Virus record (IMG/VR): IMGVR_UViG_3300013102_000003
Location: 104,557-168,556 of that record
DNA length: 64,000 nucleotides
From: a virus
Reading direction: 5' to 3' (one strand)
In this document: positions 53,044 to 61,900 of the stretch, piece after piece
How the letters are laid out: every line of letters starts with the position of its first letter
Numbering within the stretch: position 1 is the first letter of the stretch
The notes under the pieces: generated by a model
Told to the model about the DNA's origin: nothing
Database searches by the model: none
The model's input: the letters and a program-made list of their open reading frames with translations, nothing else
Translations under genes and position numbers: made by a program

Positions 53044-53907
53044 ATGTATCTGAAGAATGACAAAATTGTAGCAACACTTGGAACCCTCATACTGAGGTCT
53101 TACCAGACTGGAGATACAAAACAGTTTGTCCTAGACCCGACCGCCGTAACCGGGTGGACGGATGGGTCAAACGTGCGTAGAAACACTACACAGCGTCTGA
53201 ATTCCCACGGTGATTTTCCGGAGAAGGCAGAGATGTCCGCAAGACTGATCTCCTTCTCCGGAACGGCTGTCGCCTCAAGCATTGTCAAGCTTCAGGAGAT
53301 GCGAGACTTGCTCGTGGGAACCCTTGCAGACGGCTCCTACGGCTCTCTGAAGGTCGAGACGGTGGCCGGTACCAGATACGCCACCGTGGGCCTTGAGGGG
53401 GCCACCTCGTGGGTCCAGCAGTCGGATCTCTTCGCCACGTGGAAGATCGACTTCTACGCGCCCGATCCGTTTATCTACGGTGAGGACCGTACGGTCAGCC
53501 TTGGGGCGTCTCAAGCAACGTCCGGTGGAGGTCTGAAGTACATCCTCACCTACCCGCTGAACTACAACACGGATCAGAGCCTGAACAGAGGTGACGTACT
53601 CACCAATAAGGGAAATGCGGAGGCATGGCCGATTATCAAGGTCACCGGAGATTACGCTGACGGGTTTACCATCATGGACAACAATGACCACAAGGTAACC
53701 TATGAGGGGCAGGTTTCCTACCAGACTCCAGTCACCATTGACATGGGCAGAGGTGTGGCCCTTCAGGGAGGAATTGACAAGTCAACTCTTCTTTTGGACC
53801 GCGACTGGTTTTCGGTAGCTCCCGGTGAAATTCTGCGTCCGTCATTCGAACCGCTTTCATCCGGCACCGGCTTTTGTGATATAATTATTAGAGATACTTG
53901 GATTTAG
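53044..53907 (+). CDS. Distal tail protein (Dit-like), 287 aa
   Basis: ATG 53044 lies 8 nt after the tape-measure stop. The protein is beta-rich, with an N-terminal belt-like half, WKIDFYAPDPFIYGEDRTVSL in the middle and a C-terminal galectin-like half (PIIKVTGDYADGFTIMD, then a late DRDWFSVAPGE), as in Dit proteins that join tube and tip. An extended -10 (TGATATAAT, -10 at 53880-53885) lies at its end. Confidence 0.82.
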   Translation: MYLKNDKIVATLGTLILRSYQTGDTKQFVLDPTAVTGWTDGSNVRRNTTQRLNSHGDFPEKAEMSARLISFSGTAVASSIVKLQEMRDLLVGTLADGSYGSLKVETVAGTRYATVGLEGATSWVQQSDLFATWKIDFYAPDPFIYGEDRTVSLGASQATSGGGLKYILTYPLNYNTDQSLNRGDVLTNKGNAEAWPIIKVTGDYADGFTIMDNNDHKVTYEGQVSYQTPVTIDMGRGVALQGGIDKSTLLLDRDWFSVAPGEILRPSFEPLSSGTGFCDIIIRDTWI

Positions 53908-53922
53908 TCCAAGAGAAGAGGA
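53877..53922 (+). promoter_or_regulatory. Extended -10 promoter
   Basis: TGATATAAT (-10 at 53880-53885) overlaps the end of the distal tail gene and lies 37 nt before ATG 53923, with AAGAGAAGAGG as SD. Confidence 0.6.
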
Positions 53923-54819
53923 ATGGACAAAATGACTTCAGGATGGGGCGTTGACGCCACTCTCGCAGGAGGTGTACCGACTTCCGGTACAACCGATCTA
54001 GACGTACGCAAGGTGTGGGGATCTCTCTACACTCCCGGAATTATCTCCGGCTGCGTAATCACCAAAAGCTCATCCCAGCTTAAGTATACTGTAGCGTCGG
54101 GGGTTGCGGCAATTCAGACCGCTACCGGCGAAATCGTCATGGCACCTATCGCTGGTGGAACCGTGACGACACCTACTGTTACTTCAACCCGAACAGACAT
54201 CGTATATGCCCAGCAGGCATTCCCCACCATCGAAGGCAACTCCAACATTGTCCTCGGTGTCGCAAGCACGCTCCCTCCAAGAGCCGTTGCATTGGGAACA
54301 TACAGTATCACTGCCGGAGCAACCAACACCAACAGTGTCGTGGAGACGGCGGACATCAACTACGTCCTGCCCTACGGCGCGAGCCTTGGTCTGCTCTACA
54401 ACTACCAGTACAAATTCGACGGCAAGCTCAACGACACACTCGTCAGGCGCGGACAGGGTTCATTCTACGTGCCCAGCGACCGTCTTGTCAACGTCACGGT
54501 CAACGCCTGCCTCAGTGCACTCCGACCCAATGGTACCGGAGCAGTTGGCTTTGACAACACTGCGTACTGCGAGTATGGCTTCCTCCCTAACTGTGACGGA
54601 GACTTTGTTCTCTGGACTTCTCCGGGACTGCACCAGTCGTGGCAGACACTGACGTTTACCAAGACTATCACTGTATCCAAGGGCCGACACAATGTCAACC
54701 TCGGCATGCAGAAGATGGTAGGCCCCGGAGATGCGTACGCACACTACGGCACGGACGGTCAAGGGTATGGTAGAATTGGTGTAGAAATGATCATCATTGA
54801 CGCGGGACCACAGAAGTAA
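53923..54819 (+). CDS. Minor tail protein, 298 aa
   Basis: ATG 53923 is directly behind AGAGGA; ATG 53932 has better SD spacing, so the start may be three codons later. The protein is beta-rich, with a first half resembling baseplate upper-protein N-termini (RKVWGSLYTPGIISGCVITKS, then VASGVAAIQTATGEIV) and a C-terminal jelly-roll-like half. Such proteins form part of the tail tip and may bind host glycans. Confidence 0.75.
   Translation: MDKMTSGWGVDATLAGGVPTSGTTDLDVRKVWGSLYTPGIISGCVITKSSSQLKYTVASGVAAIQTATGEIVMAPIAGGTVTTPTVTSTRTDIVYAQQAFPTIEGNSNIVLGVASTLPPRAVALGTYSITAGATNTNSVVETADINYVLPYGASLGLLYNYQYKFDGKLNDTLVRRGQGSFYVPSDRLVNVTVNACLSALRPNGTGAVGFDNTAYCEYGFLPNCDGDFVLWTSPGLHQSWQTLTFTKTITVSKGRHNVNLGMQKMVGPGDAYAHYGTDGQGYGRIGVEMIIIDAGPQK
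54768..54776 (+). promoter_or_regulatory. Extended -10 element inside gene end
   Basis: TGGTAGAAT lies 43 nt before the next start. It has the same form as the elements at 47200 and 25838. Confidence 0.45.
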
Positions 54820-55955
54820 TGTGGGCGGCGTACCTTTACCAGTCCACCACTGGCAGGATCGGCCCTAAGCTCAACTACGAAAGCCTTGCATGGTCGGTGG
54901 AGCTAAACGGAATCGAATCCATCCAACTGAACCTCAAGAAGTCAGATCTTCCTCCGGTTGATTTGACCAAATGGCTTTCCGCTTGGTGGGCAGGAGTTGT
55001 CCTCGTCTGGAACGGTGTTCCCGTCGTGGCTGGCCCCATCACAACCCGCCCGAGCGAAAGCTGGGACTCTGTGTCCGTCAACTGTGGCGGAATCCGATCC
55101 ATCCTCGCCAACCGAGTTGTTGTCGAAGAGCAGTCGGACTGGACCAAGCTGAGTAAGTCTAAGATCAGCTACAGCGGACTATCGCTAGGCACCATTGCCC
55201 AGCGAGTCGTCCAGAAGGCACAACAGAAGCCCGCTGGCAAGCTTCCAATCTCGTTTGCACTGCCGGAACAGGGTGGAACGAACGACGGATACCACCAGAG
55301 GAATTACAAGGGGTTCGACCTTCAGAACCTCACCTGTGACGGAATCCTGACCAAGCTCTCCAACGTCATCGACGGTCCTGACATCATGTTCAAGCCGCGC
55401 CTGATCAGAAGCAACCAGTTGACTTTTGACCTGTGGCACGGAACGGAAGACCACCCGAGAATCCAGCAGCAGTTCACCCAAGTCTGGGACACGACACCTC
55501 AAAAGGGTCAGGTCGCGGACATGACGGTAAACTACACTGGAACTTACCAAGCATCACGTGTTTTCTCCCTCGGGGCTGGCATGGATGAGAAGATGATTAT
55601 TCAGGTTAGCACAAACAACGGCCCGCTGCAAGAGGATTACCCACTCCTTGAGAAGGTCGTCAACAAGGGAAGCAGTGAGAACCCTGCCGTCGTGAAGGGG
55701 CATGGGGACGCTGAGCTAGCCGCCAACGATGAGGCTCTTCTGGAAGTTCAGATGACCGTCCGTGGGGACTCTGAGATCCCGTTTGGAAGCTTCTGGCCCG
55801 GAGATCTGGCACGAGTATACACTAAGGGATGGCTCTCTATCCCTGATGGGATGACTCCTATGAGGATTCTCAGCCTGACTGGCGACGGAAGTAACAACGT
55901 CAAAGTCAGTCTACAGCAAGAAAGCAAGTTTGACAAGGCTTCAGAAGAAGTTTAG
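54819..55955 (+). CDS. Tail tip protein (Tal / Gp37-like), 378 aa
   Basis: ATG 54819 overlaps the upstream TAA by one base. Early residues (LNYESLAWSVELNGIESIQLNL, then a late WAGVVLVWNGVPVVAGPI) match siphovirus ReqiPepy6 Gp37-like tail-associated proteins, which form the tail hub. The C-terminus (GDLARVYTKGWLSIPDGMTPMRI) also fits that family. It links the distal tail ring to the fibre. Confidence 0.82.
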   Translation: MWAAYLYQSTTGRIGPKLNYESLAWSVELNGIESIQLNLKKSDLPPVDLTKWLSAWWAGVVLVWNGVPVVAGPITTRPSESWDSVSVNCGGIRSILANRVVVEEQSDWTKLSKSKISYSGLSLGTIAQRVVQKAQQKPAGKLPISFALPEQGGTNDGYHQRNYKGFDLQNLTCDGILTKLSNVIDGPDIMFKPRLIRSNQLTFDLWHGTEDHPRIQQQFTQVWDTTPQKGQVADMTVNYTGTYQASRVFSLGAGMDEKMIIQVSTNNGPLQEDYPLLEKVVNKGSSENPAVVKGHGDAELAANDEALLEVQMTVRGDSEIPFGSFWPGDLARVYTKGWLSIPDGMTPMRILSLTGDGSNNVKVSLQQESKFDKASEEV

Positions 55956-55981
55956 CAGTTAAGTGACATAGAGGATGTAAG

Positions 55982-58900
55982 ATGCAGAATAGACGAATCG
56001 GTCCAGACGGAGCTATTGCCCGCGAGATCATTGATACACGAAAGAGGGTTGAATCCCTCGAATCAAGACCGGCTGGAGATATTTATTTCCAGTCTGCCAC
56101 CACCAGAGATCCGCTGACCGGCGTCGAGATTGTCATCGGGCAGCTTGCGGACGGCTCCTATGGCATCGATCCGTTCGTGGGGGACACTACCCCGCCTCCG
56201 GTAGCCACAGCCCCTATCACTACGGCACAGCCTGCCCTCATTAGTGTTGGCTGGGATGGACTCTTTGCCGGAGGTGAAACCAAGCCACGCGACTTCTTGC
56301 AGTTGAACGTCATCGGACACAAGATCGTGGGCGGGGCAACGGTATTCACTACCCCTGTCGGAGTCGTGCGCCGTGAACTTGCCGCTGCCTACCTCAACTT
56401 GGACGTCATTGCCGAAGACGAGACATGGCAATTCTCCTTCCAGTCCGAAGACCAAAACGGTAACAAATCTGCATTCAGCGCCAGAAGCCCCATCGTTACG
56501 ATGGAAGGCATCATGTCCACCAAGCTTGTCGATGACAAGATTCAGGAACTGAAGGACAAGGACACAGAACTTACCAACACCGCCGTACAGACACAGGACT
56601 CTCTTGCCGACGCTCAGGCCCTTGCCGACGCTCTGCTTGCCAAGGGGCAGAACCTTGTCATCAATGGTGAATTTGACGCGCCCATCGTGACAGGCAAGCC
56701 TATCACTGGATGGCCTACCCTAACGCTGTCCTCCGTAGTCGTTAATGCGAGTGCTGCACGCACAGGAACACAGTACCTGCGTTGCGCTCCCACCACATCT
56801 TCTGCCCTAGCTTACAGCAACGATGTCGCCGCTGCAAGCGGTAGAACCTACCGTGCGGAGTACTGGGTAAAGCTAGGCCAGACTGCTGCCGTAACAGACG
56901 CTACTGCTTCGGTCGGTCTCTACTTTGTCACAACCAAACTGGATGGGACAAGCAACAACGCCCCTGTAGCTGATACCACAGTCTCTGTAGCCTCTCTGAC
57001 CACCTCCACATGGACTAAGGTGACCAAGGACTACACTGTAACAATCCCTGTCAGCAAAATCAAGTTCGGACCTCGCCTCACCGGTAATGGAAACGTCTAC
57101 TTCGTTGACAGCTTCAAGGTCACCGACGTAACGGATGCCCTCTCGGCCCAGCTAAAGGCAGACTCTGCGTTTGCCAATGCTCAGCAGGCCGCTGACGCTG
57201 CCGGAACAGCCCAGACTGCCGCCAACTCAAAAAACAGAAACTGGTATCAGGCAACTCCCCCGGCAGGTGTCTCCCATAAAGATGGAGATACATGGTTCGA
57301 TACTGATGATGATAACAGAATCTACGTCTGGAACGCAACTGCGGGTCCGCTAGGCACCGGAGCATGGATTGACATGCGCGACAAGGCCATTGCTGCCGCC
57401 ACTGCTGCTGCGACTGGTGCGCTGGCATCTGCCGATGGAAAGAACACCAACTACTACGCCCCAACAGCACCGACCGGCATCACACCAAAAACAGGTGACG
57501 TATGGTTCGACACTACCAACGGATACCGTCTGAACACATGGGACGGAACCAAGTGGCAGACCACACAGGATATGGCGTACGCCATGCTGGAGACAGCAAA
57601 GAAGGGACGCACCTTCACACAGGCTACTGAGCCTGCCGTGGAGTTCCGCAATGCTACCACGATCTGGAATGACACTTCCGGTACCGATGGTATGATGGTC
57701 ACCAAGTACTGGGAACCTACCCTGAACGCTGGTGCCGGTGGTTGGCGTGCCGTGGCGGACAGAGGCATCAAGGTAGCTCAGGATGCCGCTGACGCCAAGG
57801 CAGTTGTCATCTACTCCAGCAGTACTCCGTCAGCTTCCGCTCAGAAGCCACAGAACCTTTGGATCGATACCACTGGCGGAATCAATATCCACAAGCGCTG
57901 GGATGCGGTAAACGGTTGGACCGTTGTTGCCGACTCCCGTATTGCTTCCACGGTCGTTAGTGCCTCTGCTGCCGGTGTGTCCGCTCAGCAGGCGTGGGAT
58001 GAGGCCCAAAAGAACCGAACATTCACCGGGGCCGTCCAGCCTGCCGTCCAGTTCCGTAACTCTACCACAACGTGGATCGACACCTCTCTCGGTGACGGAC
58101 TTGCAGTCACCAAGCGTTGGGACACCGCAACAAGCGCGTGGGTTGTAGTGAAGGACGGAGCCATCTCTCAGGCTCAGATTGACGCTGCTCTCGACGCACA
58201 GGCCAAGTCCGATGCGGCATACGCTGCTTCCATCAATGCTCAGGGTTACTCAGGAAACCCTAGCTTTGATGACTGGACTGGCACCGTCCCGAACCAGTAT
58301 CTTGCGTTCGGGACTGGCCCCACCAAGGAAACTACGCTGGTCCGTCGCGGACCATTTGCTGCCCGATTTAACTGTGTTGACACCACTACAGATCGTGGAC
58401 TAAACTGGAATGGTATTCTCAACCATGCTCCAAACCTTGAGTACTTTACCGTTGAGTTGGCGTTCTACCTAGTATCTGGAGCAAGCCTCTCTGGGGCAGT
58501 TGTGCGTCTGGACTGGAACGGGCTGACCCCTTACAGTTCTCAGATCAACCTGAAAGACGAGATAACCAACCCGGAAACCGGCAAGTGGTACAGAATCACT
58601 AAAACCCTCCGTCGTCCGGCTAATACTACTGGGACATGGTCCGGCATGGACGGCTACCTGATGGCCAACTGGTCCAGCGCCCTAGGCGGTTCTAAGGCTG
58701 TCAAGGACATTGTATTTGACTGGCTGAACATCCGCCCGTCAACTAACGAGGAAATCCTTGCCTACCTCTCTCCTGAGGACGCGCAGACCAAGGCGACACA
58801 GGCAAAGCTCGACGCCATTGCCGATACCGCCCCGAAACTTGCCGCAAAGAGCGCAACGTTCTTCCAGACCGCAAAGCCGACCGGTGGAACGTACCTCAAG

Positions 58901-61900
58901 GGTGACATCTGGATCGACACTGACGACGGCAACAAGCTCTACGTTTATGATGGCTCTGACTTCATCGTAGCACAGGACACTGCCATTGACAAGGCCCTGT
59001 ACTCAACCTTTACAACTGATATTGACAGCACCGCCCCGAACAAGTGGCTCTACACCAAGTACGATAAGGTACTTGCTTCGGGTGCAACTCCGGCGTACAC
59101 TGACATCGTTGGTTTTGCTGGAACATCCACACTGGTTTCAGACGGCACCGACGTGGTGAAAAACCAAGGAACCAACTACATTGGTCAGGCTCGCACTGTC
59201 GTCAATGTTATCTCATCAAAGACTATCACTGTCACCGCAACCCACGATGACGGCGGACGAGTCTACGTTGACGGTGCCTCAGTCTACTCCAAGGGAACTG
59301 TCGGCACCAACATTGTCGTCTCCTTCCCGCTGACTGCGGGCTGGCACATCATTGACCTGCTCTGGAATGAGATCTCCGGCAACGATGGATGGTTCTCGAT
59401 CAGCCCTACATTTGCATCACAGGTTGACGCAATGTTCGCGCCTGTATCGCTCACTGCCATCTCATCCATGGCGAGTGCTGCCCAGACTTCGGCCAACGGT
59501 AAGAACCAGATCGTATACTCCAACTCTGACGCCACTGGCTCAACAGGAACAAGCGGCCAGCCGTACACCGTAGGTGACACTTGGTTCAAGCGTTCCCTCA
59601 CGTCACCGTTCAACATCATTGCACAGTGGGAGTACGCCGGAGGTGGGGTGTGGACCTCGCGTAAGGTCGATGGACTCAACATTGCCAACATCGATGCAGG
59701 CACCATTACTGTGGGTACCCTCAGCGGCCAGCAAATCTCTGCCACAGCCATTGACGGTAAGACTATCACTGGTGCTACCATCCAGACACACAACACTCCG
59801 GCAACCGGATCAAGTGCGCGTGGAATCAAGCTGACCTCTACTGAACTGATGGGGTTTGACGGAAGCGGCAACAAGAACTTCTCGCTGACAACTGGCGGAA
59901 CTCTTGCCGTCCGTGGTACGATCCAGTCAGGGTCCACCATCTCGGGTGCCACTTTGTCGGCATCTGGTATCTACACCAACGCTACACCTCAGCGTGGAGT
60001 TCAGATCAAGGATACCGGAATCAACGCGTGGGATGCCAGTGGTGTGCCGACGTTTATTCTCGACGCTGCTACTGGTCAGGTCGAAGTTCCGGGCCTGAAG
60101 GCTAGCTCCATTACAGGCGACATGATCATGGCTAACACTATCGGTGTATCTAGCTTGATGGTCTCCGACCTAACGAACTTTGCTCCCTCGCTAGCAGAGT
60201 CTCCTAAGGACTGGACGCTCTCTGGTGGGATGTTGATAGTCCCCACCTCCCTTGACGCCAGTGGAAGACGTCTTGAGGCCACCGATAACGCCGCAACTGC
60301 ATGGGCACGTGGGCCGTTCATGGCCGTTCAGCCGGGAGAAAGCCTCTACGCAACTGCAACCTCCTACCGTGGACCGAGTGCCACAGGTACCATGTACCTC
60401 CGCTACGAATGGTACGATAAGTCCAAGGTACCTCTAACCAGCCCTGTCTACACTGGAGCGCCCCAGTCCAGCGCGTCCAACGGTGGGACCAAGTTCGAAC
60501 TGGTAGCCGTTGTTCCGACAGGTGCGGCCTACACACGTATCACTCTGCCAATCGGTGGCGGTGCTGTTGGGTCTAACGGATTCTACAACATATCAGGCCG
60601 TCGTATGAACGGTGGAGAGCTTATCGTTGATGGTGCCATTGACGGTAAGACTATCACAGGTGCCCTCATCCAGACAACAAGCTCTCCGGTGTCCGGTTCA
60701 TCCGCTCGCGGAATCAAGCTGACCCCTAATGAGCTTGCAGGTTTCGACGGAGCGGGTAACAAGAACTTCTCCCTGTCTTCGGCTGGTGCCCTCACACTGA
60801 CTGGTGACATCCAGTCGGGATCTACAATCACTGGTGCAACAATCAACGGTACTGGCATCCAGACCAGCACATTGCCCACAAAGGGCATCAAGATCGCTTC
60901 TACGGGCGTATCAGCATACAACAGCACCAACGGCCTGACCTTCAAGGTGGATGCCGCTACGGGCGTTGTAGAGGCTCCGGGACTGAAGTCCAACAGCATC
61001 GTGGGTGATATGATCGCTGCCGGTACTATCGGTGCAGATAAGATCTCCGTTTCTGATTTCCGGAACCTAGCCACTGTCAATGAGCGCACAGGGGTGATGG
61101 CCACCTACCCGAGCGGTGAGACAAAGGTCACCTCCGGGTTCCTAGACATGGTGTCTCCAACCCAGTTGTACATGATGTTCACTGAGAAACGTGGACCCGT
61201 TCCCTTCAACGCTAACGACGAGATTTACTTTGAATTCACGGCTAAAGCAACTGCGGCTACCACATGTAACTTCAGTGTCTGGACGTATGATGCCCCGACC
61301 GGAGGTACTTCTTCTGTTACTAGCAAATCGGTAACCATTCCTGCTACAGCTACTCCGGTTACCGGAGTCATTGCCGTCACCACCTACAAAACAGACGCCT
61401 CATACTTCCTCATTGGCCTTTCCAGCGTAGCCAGCAAGGGCATCCAAGTCAAGGATGTAAAGGTTTACCGTCGAGACGGTGGACAGCTTCTTGTGGACGG
61501 TGCAATTACCACCAACCATATGAAGTCTGGTACCATTGATGCCGGAATCCTGTCTGCCGCATCGATTACCTCCGACCTGATCTCTTCTGACGCCATCACG
61601 GCCAAAGTTATCTCCGTAGGTGACTTCACCAATATTGCGACTGGTGGTGGATTCGATACGACAGGTGACAAGGCCAACTGGAGTGCGCTTCCGGTAAACA
61701 CTAACTGGTCCACGACATCTCCTGCCCCCGGAAGCCTAGGATACGTTACCGCTAACGCCAATGCAGGTTCGCGTAGCTTGACGTTGCTCAACAAGCCGTC
61801 CGTACAGCCCGGAGACGAGTACTACATCTCCCTCTTGTACAAGACTTCTTCTGACTACAACGGAACAGCCAACAACTCTAAATTCCGTGTCGGAGACCAG

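Noticed and set aside
56614-61794. Minus-strand frames over the fibre gene
   Set aside because: They are shadows of the continuous plus-strand frame from 55982 to the window end.
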